DNA of 64,000 nt from Streptomyces fuscichromogenes. Its GTDB lineage: Bacteria; Actinomycetota; Actinomycetes; Streptomycetales; Streptomycetaceae. The translations under genes and the position numbers were made by a program. Location of the stretch: NCBI RefSeq assembly GCF_014645815.1, contig NZ_BMML01000018.1:62001-126000 (forward strand). Direction: 5' to 3'. The notes beneath the pieces are model-generated. The model saw only the letters and a list, made by a program, of their open reading frames with translations, had not been told where the DNA came from and ran no database searches. Shown in pieces: positions 24,756-33,766 of this stretch (positions are counted from its first letter, which is position 1; every line of letters begins with the position of its first letter).

Positions 24756-26930
24756 ATGGGCAGACGTGAGGTGGCGGTTCCGGACGGTCCGTTAAGGGAC
24801 TTCGCGCAGGGACTGCGGGATCTGCGGGCGCAGGCTCCAGGAGCACCCACCTACCGGACGCTGGCGGTCCGTGCGCGCTACTCCCCCTCCGCCCTCTCGG
24901 ACGCCGCGTCAGGGCGCCGTCTGCCTTCGTGGGAGGTGACCGCGGCGTTCGTGGCGGCCTGCGATGGCGACATCGAGGAGTGGCGCGAGCGCTGGAGGGA
25001 ACTGGACGCCCAGCTGCGCAGCAACCACCCGGCGCTGTTGCCGGAGGCCGATCCGGGCCAGGACCCGGCCGCCGCCGCCGACGAGGAGGACCAGAGCGGC
25101 CGAGAAGGCCAGGACGAGCAGAAGGCCGAAGAACGCAGAGCCCTGGCCGAGGACTCCGACAGCGACGACGCGTCCGGCACCGCGCAGACGGCCGCGGTGG
25201 CGCCGCTGTCACCGTCCGATCCGCCGAAGGCCGGCCCGTACCGGCTGCTGGGGCGGCTGGGTGCCGGCTCAATGGGCGTGGTCTACCTGGGGGTCTCGCG
25301 GGCCGGGCGGCCGGTCGCGGTGAAGGTGGTGCGCGCGGACTTGGCCGAGGACCCGCACTTCCGGCACCGGTTCACGGCCGAGGTGGCGGCGGCACGGCGG
25401 GTGTCCGGGCCGTTCACCGCGGCGGTGGTGGACGCCGACGCCGACGCCGCACGGCCATGGCTGGCGACCGTCTATCTGCCCGGGCCGTCGGTACAGGAGG
25501 CCGTGGAGACCGGCGGGCCGTTGCCGGCGGCGGTGGTGCTCGGGCTGGCCGCGGGCATCGCCGAGGCCCTGACGGCCATCCACGGCGTCGGCGTCCTGCA
25601 CCGGGACCTGACGCCGGGCAACGTGCTGCTGGACACGGATGGACCCAAGGTCATCGACTTCGGCGTCGCGCACACCATGGACGCCACTCGGCAGACGAAG
25701 ACCGGGGTGCGGGTCGGCACGGTGCCGTTCATGGCGCCGGAGCAGGCCTCCGGACAGGAGATCACCGCCGCCTCTGACGTCTTCGCGCTGGGCTGCGTGC
25801 TGGCATACGCGGCCACCGGCGTCGCCCCGTTCGGCGACGGCTCCAGCGGCGAGGTGCTGTACCGCATAGCCCATTCCGCCCCCGACCCGGCGGCCCTGGA
25901 CTGCGGTGACGACCGGCTGCGGGACCTGATCAGGCGCTGCCTGGGCAAGGCCCCCGACCGCCGTCCCACCCCTGAGGAGATCGTCGAAGCCTGCGGTGGG
26001 GACCGTCCGCAGGAGGTCGCCTGGCTGCCCACGGCCGCCGCTGCCCGGCTGGCCGCCCGGCGTGACCAGGTCAGCGAGACGGTCGCCCGGGCCGCCACCC
26101 GCCGCACCGTGGTCCGCGTCAAGCTCACCGCCGTCCCGCTCGTCCTTGCCACCGGCGTCGTCCTGGCCGTCGCCCTGACCACTGGCCACCCCGGGACATC
26201 CGTGTTGACCGCGCCACCGGACAGCGCCGCTCCCACCATGTCGGCCGTGCTCTCGCCGTCGCCGAGCAACCAGTCCGCCAGTCCGAAACCCTCCGGCTCA
26301 CGGGCGATGGCATCCTCCGGTCGGGGCGCCGCCAGCAGCGGCACGGGCGCACTGGCACCGTCGGCGTCCCGCAGCACCGGCAGCCTGACCACAGGAGGCG
26401 GCGGCATGGGGGGCAATGCCAACGGCAGCGGGACCAACGGCGGTGCGTCGACCGTCACCTGGACTGCCCACTCGGGCACCGAGTGCGCCTCCTCCGGCGC
26501 GGCGCAGACCAGCTTCTACGCCAAGAGCGGGGAGTGGAAGAAGACCACCGGCGGCGCCTACACCTACGACTGCAATGCGGCGCGGTACATCCACCTCGAG
26601 GACGACGGCGACGGCGGCTGGAACGCCAACGCCGACTGGGTCTTCACCCCCGGCACCAGCGTGAGCAGCTGCAGCTTCCGTATCCACGTCGCCAAGGGCA
26701 CCTGGGCCAGCGATGCCCAGTACAGGGTCTACAACGTCGACAGCACCAACGACGGCAGCGCCAGGGACTTCGCCCACTTCGACTTCGACCAGCACGACTA
26801 CGACGCCGGCGGCTGGTACACCACCCGCAGCTTCACCTTCCACACCGGCACGATCGACCTGGCCCTGACCAACACCGGCAGCGACACCTACGGCGTCGTC
26901 GCCGACGAGGTGGAGGCCTCCTGTTCCTGA
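24756..26930 (+). CDS. Receptor-like Ser/Thr protein kinase with N-terminal helical domain and lectin-like ectodomain
   Basis: A 724-residue membrane kinase. Residues 1-85 are an HTH-like helical domain (FAQGLRDLRAQAPG, YSPSALSDAASGRRLPSWEV). After an acidic linker the Hanks-type kinase spans about 160-425: GAGSMGVVYLG glycine loop, VAVKVV lysine, HRDLTPGNVLL catalytic loop, DFGVAH and MAPEQAS. A membrane helix lies near 457-478 (VPLVLATGVVLAVALTTG), then a Ser/Pro linker. A beta-rich extracellular domain of about 160 residues (YIHLEDDGDGGWNANADWVF, AQYRVYNVDSTNDGS) resembles golvesin/Xly-type carbohydrate-binding modules. ATG 24756 has GAGGAG 5 bases upstream. It probably senses wall or glycan ligands outside the cell; targets are unknown. 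A decayed paralogue lies at 19771. Confidence 0.88.
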   Translation: MGRREVAVPDGPLRDFAQGLRDLRAQAPGAPTYRTLAVRARYSPSALSDAASGRRLPSWEVTAAFVAACDGDIEEWRERWRELDAQLRSNHPALLPEADPGQDPAAAADEEDQSGREGQDEQKAEERRALAEDSDSDDASGTAQTAAVAPLSPSDPPKAGPYRLLGRLGAGSMGVVYLGVSRAGRPVAVKVVRADLAEDPHFRHRFTAEVAAARRVSGPFTAAVVDADADAARPWLATVYLPGPSVQEAVETGGPLPAAVVLGLAAGIAEALTAIHGVGVLHRDLTPGNVLLDTDGPKVIDFGVAHTMDATRQTKTGVRVGTVPFMAPEQASGQEITAASDVFALGCVLAYAATGVAPFGDGSSGEVLYRIAHSAPDPAALDCGDDRLRDLIRRCLGKAPDRRPTPEEIVEACGGDRPQEVAWLPTAAAARLAARRDQVSETVARAATRRTVVRVKLTAVPLVLATGVVLAVALTTGHPGTSVLTAPPDSAAPTMSAVLSPSPSNQSASPKPSGSRAMASSGRGAASSGTGALAPSASRSTGSLTTGGGGMGGNANGSGTNGGASTVTWTAHSGTECASSGAAQTSFYAKSGEWKKTTGGAYTYDCNAARYIHLEDDGDGGWNANADWVFTPGTSVSSCSFRIHVAKGTWASDAQYRVYNVDSTNDGSARDFAHFDFDQHDYDAGGWYTTRSFTFHTGTIDLALTNTGSDTYGVVADEVEASCS

Positions 26931-27382
26931 CGCCTCCTGCCGGACCGTCATCGCGAGCGGACTTTGTCCGGATTCCGCAGGGCGCACGGCCCTGACCTCG
27001 CGGACGCCGAGGGCGGCCCGGGTCTCGTCCGGTACGCGCCTGCGCCAAGGGGACCAGCGCTCTGGGCATCCTGCTGCTGCGGCGCGCGCCGCACGAGCCC
27101 GAGATCCTGTGGACCCTGATGGCCGATGAGATGTGGGCCCCGTGGGTTCGCGTCGGCTTCGCCCCGGTCCTCGGGTTGGGCGGCGGGACTGGAGCGCCCC
27201 AGGCCCTCAGCTTGACTCTGTCGGGGATCTTGGAGTTGCCGAGGTCAGCTGCCCAGGGCTCGCCAGGACTGAACCGCCCCGGTTCGAATGCAGACCGGCC
27301 TGTACGGGCCGGTGCGGGACTACCTCGACGGCGTCCTGGGCGGCTGACGCGTTCCTGAAGTGTGGCTGGTGCTGGTCGCCGG
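26931..27382. other. Decayed DNA at the right end of the island
   Basis: No intact gene is seen in these 452 bases. The plus strand has scraps such as SALGILLLRRAPHEPEILWT with LMADEMWAPWVRVGFAPVLG, and RDYLDGVLGG-stop near 27346, in broken frames. The second 29-bp IS1182-type repeat lies inside, as does a hairpin around CCGGCC/GGCCGG near 27297. Confidence 0.5.
27209..27237 (+). repeat. 29-bp repeat, copy 2 (IS1182-type end)
   Basis: Identical over 29 bases to 16338-16366 and in the same orientation, 10,871 bases apart. Here no transposase follows; the downstream sequence differs at once. It is either a solo IS end or the trace of a deleted element. Confidence 0.75.
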
Positions 27383-27589
27383 TTACAGGCGCTTCGCTGT
27401 GCGGTCGCGCAGCAGCAGCCACTGGCTCGCGTCGGCGCCGCCTGAGCGCGCGGCCGGTCCGTGCAGCAGCACGGCGAAAGCCGTCCGCTCCGCCTTGCTC
27501 GGGGCGTCATACTGGTCTGGCGCCTCCGGGGTCGGGAATGACCTCGTCATGCCTTTCCAGGCCTTGTCCGCGTTCGGAGTGCTGAGCAT
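27383..27589 (-). CDS. Small protein (68 aa) at the right end of the island
   Basis: Unrecognised. ATG 27589 has a strong GGGAGG 4 bases upstream and the sequence looks coding (MLSTPNADKAWKGMTRSFPT, KAERTAFAVLLHGPAA, ASQWLLLRDRTAKRL). It starts only 35 bases inside the right core repeat and reads inward. Genes in this position are often integrases or excision factors, but the length and sequence do not show a recombinase motif. Function is unknown. Confidence 0.55.
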   Translation of the reverse strand: MLSTPNADKAWKGMTRSFPTPEAPDQYDAPSKAERTAFAVLLHGPAARSGGADASQWLLLRDRTAKRL

Positions 27590-27612
27590 CGGCCCTCCCG
27601 GGCTCAATAGGG

Positions 27613-27852
27613 TCATGCAGTGAAGTAGACGCACGCGTGTGAACAACCCCGGTACGGGTTCACCGTCCACTCGAACGGCATCCGGGAGGCGCCCGGCACC
27701 CGGTTGATGATCGACCGCGCCCGCACCTCGTGGAAGGTGATCCCACGGAACTCCGGCGTGTCGAAGGTACGGGTGGTGACCGCGTCCGTGCCGAACAGCG
27801 CGGTGCCGGCCCGGACGGGTCCGGTCTCCTCGGTGAGGTTCTCCCAGCGCAT
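27613..27852 (-). pseudogene. Radical SAM protein (Rv2578c type), N-terminal part of interrupted gene
   Basis: Encodes 79 residues: MRWENLTEETG, DAVTTRTFDTPEFRGITFHE, VNPYRGCSHACVY, then three island-derived residues (FTA) and a stop. The CSHAC part carries the first two cysteines of the CxxxCxxC cluster; the third and the rest of the enzyme are at 7414-8232. ATG 27852 has GAGGAGG 5 bases upstream, so transcription and translation signals of the original gene are intact and a 79-residue stub is probably made. Confidence 0.93.
27624..27633. other. Right attachment-site core (AGTAGACGCA)
   Basis: The second copy of the junction decamer. Rejoining the outer flanks through one copy gives an uninterrupted reading frame through CSHACVYCFARK, the expected undisturbed attB. 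The inner flanks joined would give the circular attP. Confidence 0.8.
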
Positions 27853-28032
27853 GACGCCTCCTCGGTAGCACTGCCCAGAGAATAGAACATCTGTTCCCAT
27901 GATCGTGCGAACGGTCTGTGGAGACCGTGCGGACGCCGTTTCCGACCGCTTCCGGTACCCCGATTTGGGCGGCCGGGCGCCGGGGTGGTTGGCTTGGCGC
28001 AACCCCGAGAACTCACGTGCTGGAGGAACGCA

Positions 28033-28476
28033 ATGGCGCAGGTCGAGGCCACTACGGAGCGGGTCGTCGCCGCGGACGCGGAGAAGGTGTTCGACACCGT
28101 CGCCGACTACAGCGGTACGCGCGCGAACCTGCTGACGGAGCACTTCAGCGAGTACGAGGTGCGCGAGGGCGGCGACGGCGAGGGCACCCTGGTCCACTGG
28201 AGGCTCCAGGCCACCAGCAAGCGGGTCCGGGACTGCCTCCTGGAGGTCAGCGAGCCCACCGACGGCGAGTTGGTCGAGAAGGACCGCAACTCCTCCATGG
28301 TCACCACCTGGCGCGTCACCCCGGCCGGCGAGGGCAGGGCCAAGGTCGTCGTGCACACCACCTGGCAGGGCGCCGGCGGCATCGGCGGCTTCTTCGAGAA
28401 GACCTTCGCGCCCAAGGGCCTCGGCCGGATCTACGACGGGGTGCTCGACAAGCTCGCCGCCGAGGTCGAGAAGTAA
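28033..28476 (+). CDS. SRPBCC (START-like) family protein
   Basis: A 147-residue single-domain protein of the polyketide cyclase/lipid-transfer fold. [20 protein letters not shown] is the typical first strand and helix, then [20 protein letters not shown] and a long C-terminal helix ([19 protein letters not shown]). The fold has a hydrophobic ligand pocket; the ligand is unknown. GGAGGAA stands 5 bases before ATG 28033. It is divergent from the truncated radical SAM gene across 180 bases that hold no other gene. Confidence 0.88.
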   Translation: MAQVEATTERVVAADAEKVFDTVADYSGTRANLLTEHFSEYEVREGGDGEGTLVHWRLQATSKRVRDCLLEVSEPTDGELVEKDRNSSMVTTWRVTPAGEGRAKVVVHTTWQGAGGIGGFFEKTFAPKGLGRIYDGVLDKLAAEVEK

Positions 28477-28630
28477 CCTCCCGGAGAACCAGGCCTGTTG
28501 GCCTCTCACCGGTTCGAGTGGATCTCCGCTCGCGCCGGCCCTGTGCCGTAACTCGTCGTGCTTGCTCGCAGTTGTCGCCCTATGGGAAATAAGGCGGGAA
28601 TTGTGCGCAGGTGCGACGAGGGAGCGGTAC

Positions 28631-31021
28631 GTGGGCGGAACGACGCTGGTGCAGTACGAGGAACCGGCCGCGGCACCCGCGGACGCCCCCGTACCGGAAC
28701 CCGCAGCGGTCTGCGGACTGGGGCCGCGCCGCACCCGGCTGGTGTTCTGCGGGCTGGTGCTCGCCCTGCTCCTCGCCGCGCTCGACCAGATGATCGTCGC
28801 CACCGCGCTGCCGAAGATCGTCGGTGAGCTGCACGGCCTGGACCGGATGGCCTGGGCGATCACCGCCTACCTGCTCACCGCCACCGTCGGCCTCCCCGTC
28901 TACGGCAAGCTCGGCGACCTCATCGGCCGCAAGGGCGTCTTCCAGTTCGCGATCCTGGTCTTCGTCGTCGGCTCCGCGCTGGCCGGACAGGCGCGGCACA
29001 TGGACCAGTTGATCGCCTTCCGGGCCGTCCAGGGCGTCGGCGCGGGCGGGTTGATGATCGGCGTACAGGCGATCATCGCGGACATCGTGCCGCCCCGGCG
29101 GCGCGGCCGCTTCATGGGCCTGATCGGAGCCGCCTTCGGCCTCGCCTCCGTCGCCGGACCGCTGCTCGGCGGCTACTTCACCGACCACCTCTCCTGGCGC
29201 TGGTGCTTCTACGTCAACGTGCCCCTCGGGCTGATCACGCTCGCTGTCATCACCCTCGTGCTGAAGCTGCCGAAGCGCCGGGTCCGCGCCCGTTTCGACG
29301 TGCTGGGCGCGCTGTTGCTCGCCACCGCCTCCACCTGCCTTGTGCTGCTGACCAGTTGGGGCGGTACGGAGTACGCGTGGGACTCACGCGTCATCCTCGG
29401 GCTCGGCGCCGGCGCGGTGGCCGCCGGCGGGCTGTTCCTCGTCGTCGAGCACCACGCGGTCGAACCCCTCATCCCGCCACGGCTGTTCCGGGACTCCGTC
29501 TTCAACGTGAGCGGCCTGGTCGGACTGGTCGTCGGCATCGCCCTGTTCGGCGCCGCCAGCTATCTGCCGACCTTCCTCCAGATGGTCGACGGCGCCTCGG
29601 CGACCGGGTCCGGGCTGCTGATGCTGCCCATGACGGGCGGCATCGTCGGCGCCTCGGTCGTCGCGGGACAGCTCATCAGCCACACCGGCCGCTACCGGAT
29701 CTACCCGGTGCTCGGCGGGGGCCTGTCGGTGGTCGGCATGTGGCTCCTCTCCCGCCTGGAAGCCGACACCCCGCGCTGGCAGTACAGCATCTGGATGGCC
29801 GTCCTGGGTGCCGGGATCGGCCTGGTGATGCCGGTGCTCGTGCTCGCCGTGCAGAACTCCGTACGCCCCGCCGACCTCGGCGCCGCCACCAGCGCCAACA
29901 ACTACTTCCGGCAGATCGGCGGCAGCGTCGGCGCCGCCGTCTTCGGCACCCTCTTCGCGGACCGGCTCACCGACGCCCTGCACCGCCGTCTCCCCGCCCG
30001 TGCCGGTGCCCGCCTGCCCGACCCCCAGTCCCTCACCCCGCAGCTCGTCCACGCACTGCCCCCGGCGCTGCGCGACGCCTACGTCCGCGCCTACGCCGAC
30101 GCCATGCCCCGGATCTTCCTCTACCTGGTCCCGGTGCTCGTCCTCGGCCTGCTCGCCGCCTGCTTCCTCAAGGAGAAACCGCTGGTGTCCCATCCCATCG
30201 CCGAAACGGGGTCCGAAGCAGTGAACGCCCCGATCCCGCAGGCCCGGTCCCCGCACACCGGCGCCGGGGTCCCGGTCTGCGGCACGGTGCAGCACCCCGA
30301 CGGCACCGTGGTGCCCCGGGCCGCGCTCACCCTCATCGACGCGGTCGGCCGGCAGATCGGCCGGGGCGCCAGCGGCGAGGACGGCCGGTACGCCCTGGCC
30401 ACCCCCGGCTCCGGGTCCTACGTCCTGATCGCCGCCGCCGGCGGGCACCAGCCGCAGGCCGTCACGGTGACCGTCGGCGAGCGGCCCGTCGAACTGGACG
30501 TCGTCCTCGGCGGTGCCGGACGGCTCGCGGGCGGCGTGCTCACCGCCGACGGCACTCCGGTACGGGACGCCACCGTCACCCTCACCAACGTGCACGGCGA
30601 GGTCGTGGCCAGTGTGCGCAGCGGCCGCGAGGGCGGCTATGTCATCAGCGAGCTGGTGGCCGGCGAGTACACCCTCGCCGCCAGCGCCCCCGCCTTCCGC
30701 CCGGCCGCCCTCCCGGTCACCGTCCAGGCCTCCCGGGAGACCCGGCAGAACGTCGAACTCGCGGGCGGCGCCGTGCTGAAGGGCACGGTCCGGGCCGGCG
30801 GCGGCCGGCCGGTGGAGGACGCGCGGGTGACCCTGCTCGACGCCGCCGGGAACGTCGTGGACACCCTCACCACCGGCGCCGACGGGACGTTCCGGTTCGT
30901 GGACCTGTCCTCCGGCGAGTACACGGTCATCGCCGCCGGTTACCCGCCGGTCGCCACGGTGCTCCAGGTCGCGGGCGGCGGCCGCACCGAGCGGGACCTG
31001 CAGCTGGGCCACGAGGACTGA
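28631..31021 (+). CDS. MFS drug:H+ antiporter (DHA2 type) fused to three carboxypeptidase-regulatory-like domains
   Basis: A 796-residue exporter. Residues about 35-515 form a 14-helix DHA2 transporter with [16 protein letters not shown] in helix 1, motif [12 protein letters not shown] and motif C-like [18 protein letters not shown]. Residues about 550-795 form three Ig-like repeats, each with a [20 protein letters not shown] or [20 protein letters not shown] opening and a [15 protein letters not shown] or [15 protein letters not shown] core, as in carboxypeptidase D regulatory domains. GTG 28631 is chosen for the GGGAG upstream. The tail would be cytoplasmic if the helix count is 14, which is unexpected for this domain. 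The substrate is unknown. Confidence 0.9.
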   Translation: MGGTTLVQYEEPAAAPADAPVPEPAAVCGLGPRRTRLVFCGLVLALLLAALDQMIVATALPKIVGELHGLDRMAWAITAYLLTATVGLPVYGKLGDLIGRKGVFQFAILVFVVGSALAGQARHMDQLIAFRAVQGVGAGGLMIGVQAIIADIVPPRRRGRFMGLIGAAFGLASVAGPLLGGYFTDHLSWRWCFYVNVPLGLITLAVITLVLKLPKRRVRARFDVLGALLLATASTCLVLLTSWGGTEYAWDSRVILGLGAGAVAAGGLFLVVEHHAVEPLIPPRLFRDSVFNVSGLVGLVVGIALFGAASYLPTFLQMVDGASATGSGLLMLPMTGGIVGASVVAGQLISHTGRYRIYPVLGGGLSVVGMWLLSRLEADTPRWQYSIWMAVLGAGIGLVMPVLVLAVQNSVRPADLGAATSANNYFRQIGGSVGAAVFGTLFADRLTDALHRRLPARAGARLPDPQSLTPQLVHALPPALRDAYVRAYADAMPRIFLYLVPVLVLGLLAACFLKEKPLVSHPIAETGSEAVNAPIPQARSPHTGAGVPVCGTVQHPDGTVVPRAALTLIDAVGRQIGRGASGEDGRYALATPGSGSYVLIAAAGGHQPQAVTVTVGERPVELDVVLGGAGRLAGGVLTADGTPVRDATVTLTNVHGEVVASVRSGREGGYVISELVAGEYTLAASAPAFRPAALPVTVQASRETRQNVELAGGAVLKGTVRAGGGRPVEDARVTLLDAAGNVVDTLTTGADGTFRFVDLSSGEYTVIAAGYPPVATVLQVAGGGRTERDLQLGHED

Positions 31022-31184
31022 ACCCGGCGGGTGCGCGCACCGCGCGGGGGCGCGGACCTGCGCTCCGGTGGGACCCGGTGAAACCAATTCCAGGAATGCC
31101 ACACATCGCAACCGGCGGCCACCGTACCGTAGTGACGGGCGGCACAGATCTTTTGCGGAGCCGTGGGGAGAGAGGGCCTGGGCA

Positions 31185-33632
31185 ATGGACCATGGCAGCG
31201 AGCGGGACGCACATCCCGGCTTCGGTGCTGGGGACGGCGCTCCCGGCCGCATCCCCCTGGCGGTGGTCCTCGTCGACCGCGAAGGCCAGGTCTCCCACTG
31301 GAGCACCGGCGCCCGGCGGCTGTTCGGCGCCGCCAAGGAAGAGGCCATCGGCCACTCCGTCCTCGACCTGCTGCCCGTCTCCGGCGCGCTCCCCGAGGAC
31401 GACGAGATCACCCCGTACGGCGCCTACGCGGCGTACGACGGCCTCGGCCCCGACCTGGAGTCCTCCCTCGACGGACGGCTGAGCTTCCCGGCCGCCGGCC
31501 GGGCCCGGCTCACCGTGCCCGACCGTGACCGCGTCGACGTCCTCTGGTGGGCCTACCCACTGGTCGGGCCGGGGAACGAGCGGCTGCTGGTGCTCGCCGC
31601 CGACGCCGAGCGGCTGCGCCGGGCCGAACCCGACGAGACCATCGCCTTCGAGCGCATCGCGCCCGGCTTCGCCCTGCACACCGACTTCCCCGGCGCCGAG
31701 GAGCTGGCCCGCAGGCTCCCCGAGATCCTGCCCAGCATGAGCGTCGACGAGAGCGCCCGCATCGTCGCCCAGGTCCTGGAACTCGGCTACCCCATCCTGG
31801 AGTTCAGCCAGAACGACCGGGTGCCGGTGACCCCCGACTGGGGCGTCGCCCGGCGCGCCGAGCGGATGGCCCGCCGCGAGCGTGCCTCCCAGGTGGCCGC
31901 CCAGGGGCTGCCGGTGCCCGCCGAACTCGCCGACGACGAGGGCGAGGACCTGGAGTACGCGGCCGTCCGCGAACGCCTCGAGTTCCTCAACGAGGTCAGC
32001 GGGAAGATCGGCACCTCGCTCGACCTGTCCCGCACCATCGTCGAGGTCAGCAGAGCCGTCGTACCCCGCTTCACCGATGTCGCCGGCACCTATCTGCGCG
32101 AACAGGTCGTCGCCGGCGAGGAGTTCCCGGACGGCGTGCCCGACACCACCACCATGTGGCACCGGGTCGCCCTGGAGCACACCGACGAACCCGGCCGCTG
32201 GGACGACGTCGTCCCGGTCGGGGAGGCCATGCCGTTCCCGGCGCACACCCCGTTCTTCCAGTGCATGACCACCGGCGATCCGGTCCTGGTGCCGCGGATC
32301 AGCGTGGAGATGGGCCATGCCATCGCCTCCCAGTTCGAGAAGCGCGACATCCGGCCGCTGATCACCGGCCGCTCGATGCTGGTCGTACCGCTGAAGGCCC
32401 GCAACGTCGTGCTCGGCTTCATGATCCTGCTGCGCCACCCCGAGCGCGAGGTGTTCGACGACATGGACCGGGTCACCGGTGCCGAACTCGCCGCCCGTGC
32501 CGGGCTCGTACTCGACAACGCGCGCATGTACACCTACCAGGAGAGCGTCGCCGAGACCCTCCAGGACAGCATGCTGCCGCACATCCCGCCGCGCATGGCG
32601 GGCTGCGACATCGCCACCCGGTACCTGCCGGGCACCCTGCTCGGCCGCGTCGGCGGCGACTGGTTCGACTCCGTGAAACTCCCCGGCGCCCGGACCGCCC
32701 TGGTCGTCGGCGACGTCATGGGCCACGGCCTCAACTCGGCCGCGATGATGGGCCAGTTGCGTACCGCGGTGCAGACGATGGCGGCCATGGACCTGCCGCC
32801 CGCCCAACTCCTGCGCAACCTCGACGACCTGGCCCAGCGGCTCGGCGACGGCTACCTCGCCACCTGCCTCTACGCCGTCTACGACCCGATCGAGGGCGAA
32901 CTGCACCTCGCCAACGCCGGTCACATCCCCCCGGTGCTGGTGCGGGCGGTCGACGGGCACAGCGAACTCCTCGACCTGCCCACCGGGGCACCCATCGGCG
33001 TCGGCGGGGTCGCCTTCGAGTCGCTGCGGGTGCGGGTCGACCCCGGCGACCGGCTGGTCATGTGCACCGACGGACTGGTCGAGATGCGCGGCGAGGACAT
33101 CGGCGTCGGCCTCGCCACCCTCTGCGAGTCCGCCGCCCACCCGGCCGCCTCCATGGACGACGCCTGCGACACCATCATCCGCGCCCTCAACACCCGCGGC
33201 GGCCGCAAGGACGACGTCGCCCTGCTGATGGCCCGCCTCAACGGCATCGAGCCGGAGGACGTCGCCGAGTGGCGGCTCGCCCTGGACCCGGCCGAGGTCC
33301 GCCGCGCCCGCGCCGCCGTCCGCGAACAACTGCACGACTGGGGCCTGGCCCGGCTCGCCGACCCCGCCGAGCTGATGGTCAGCGAACTCGTCACCAACGC
33401 CGTCCGGCACTCGCACAGCCGCCCGGTCCAGCTCCGGCTGATACGAGGCGAGACCCTGCTCTGCGAGGTCGATGACGACGACCACACCCTGCCGACCCTG
33501 CTCGGCGCCGACCCCGGCGCCGAGGCGGGACGCGGACTGCGGGTGGTCTCGACCCTCGCCCGGGAGTGGGGCACCAGCCGTACGTCCGCCGGGAAGACCG
33601 TCTGGTTCGAACTCACCGCCCGCCGCCGCTGA
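31185..33632 (+). CDS. PAS-GAF-SpoIIE phosphatase with C-terminal anti-sigma-factor kinase domain
   Basis: An 815-residue signalling protein. A PAS domain (VVLVDREGQVSHWSTGARRL) is followed by a linker and a GAF domain (LEFLNEVSGKIGTSLDLSRT to about 470). A PP2C/SpoIIE phosphatase then spans about 480-680 (GGDWFDSVKLPG, VGDVMGHGLNSAAMMGQLRT, CTDGLVEMRGEDIG, KDDVALLMARL). An RsbW-like GHKL ATPase ends it (LMVSELVTNAVRHSHSRPVQ, GRGLRVVSTLAREWG). Such proteins dephosphorylate anti-anti-sigma factors and may phosphorylate them through the GHKL part, tuning SigB/SigF-type factors. ATG 31185 is chosen before the PAS domain; the frame is open further upstream. Confidence 0.9.
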   Translation: MDHGSERDAHPGFGAGDGAPGRIPLAVVLVDREGQVSHWSTGARRLFGAAKEEAIGHSVLDLLPVSGALPEDDEITPYGAYAAYDGLGPDLESSLDGRLSFPAAGRARLTVPDRDRVDVLWWAYPLVGPGNERLLVLAADAERLRRAEPDETIAFERIAPGFALHTDFPGAEELARRLPEILPSMSVDESARIVAQVLELGYPILEFSQNDRVPVTPDWGVARRAERMARRERASQVAAQGLPVPAELADDEGEDLEYAAVRERLEFLNEVSGKIGTSLDLSRTIVEVSRAVVPRFTDVAGTYLREQVVAGEEFPDGVPDTTTMWHRVALEHTDEPGRWDDVVPVGEAMPFPAHTPFFQCMTTGDPVLVPRISVEMGHAIASQFEKRDIRPLITGRSMLVVPLKARNVVLGFMILLRHPEREVFDDMDRVTGAELAARAGLVLDNARMYTYQESVAETLQDSMLPHIPPRMAGCDIATRYLPGTLLGRVGGDWFDSVKLPGARTALVVGDVMGHGLNSAAMMGQLRTAVQTMAAMDLPPAQLLRNLDDLAQRLGDGYLATCLYAVYDPIEGELHLANAGHIPPVLVRAVDGHSELLDLPTGAPIGVGGVAFESLRVRVDPGDRLVMCTDGLVEMRGEDIGVGLATLCESAAHPAASMDDACDTIIRALNTRGGRKDDVALLMARLNGIEPEDVAEWRLALDPAEVRRARAAVREQLHDWGLARLADPAELMVSELVTNAVRHSHSRPVQLRLIRGETLLCEVDDDDHTLPTLLGADPGAEAGRGLRVVSTLAREWGTSRTSAGKTVWFELTARRR

Positions 33633-33766
33633 CCCGGGGGGCGCACGTTCGCCGAACGCGTGGTGAAGGAACGCGCCGGGCGCTTGTGGCCGAAACACGC
33701 GCAGGGTAAACCGTACTGACCCGTCATGACGGCGGTCATCTGTGGTTCCATCCTGGGGAGTTGGCC

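Larger units (their letters stand above)
8223..27633. mobile_element. 19.4-kb genomic island inserted in a radical SAM gene
   Basis: Sequences of one radical SAM gene flank this segment, and both junctions carry the identical decamer AGTAGACGCA (8223-8232 and 27624-27633), 19,401 bases apart. The bases just inside the two ends share no inverted repeat, which argues for site-specific recombination rather than cut-and-paste transposition. Cargo: a trypsin/nSTAND/WD40 conflict operon, secreted cell-wall and TIM-barrel proteins, a papain-fold toxin with immunity gene, a receptor-like Ser/Thr kinase and a decayed paralogue, and remnants of ISAs1, IS481-like and IS1182-like transposases. No serine or tyrosine integrase is visible, so the island is probably no longer self-mobile or was moved by an enzyme since lost. 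Confidence 0.85.

Noticed and set aside
27275-27290. GGTTCGAATGC resembling a tRNA T-loop at the right end of the island
   Set aside because: No acceptor, D or anticodon arms can be folded around it, and the true junction lies in the radical SAM gene.
8223-27633. Reading the 10-bp repeats as a target-site duplication from transposition (ISAs1 elements can give 8-10 bp)
   Set aside because: The sequences just inside the two ends show no inverted repeats, and the only ISAs1 piece is a truncated fragment about 160 bases from one end.
30927-33698. Very long minus-strand open frame (over 900 codons) opposite the SpoIIE-type phosphatase
   Set aside because: It is the antisense shadow of a well-supported gene; high GC keeps opposite frames open, and its translation has no recognisable domain.
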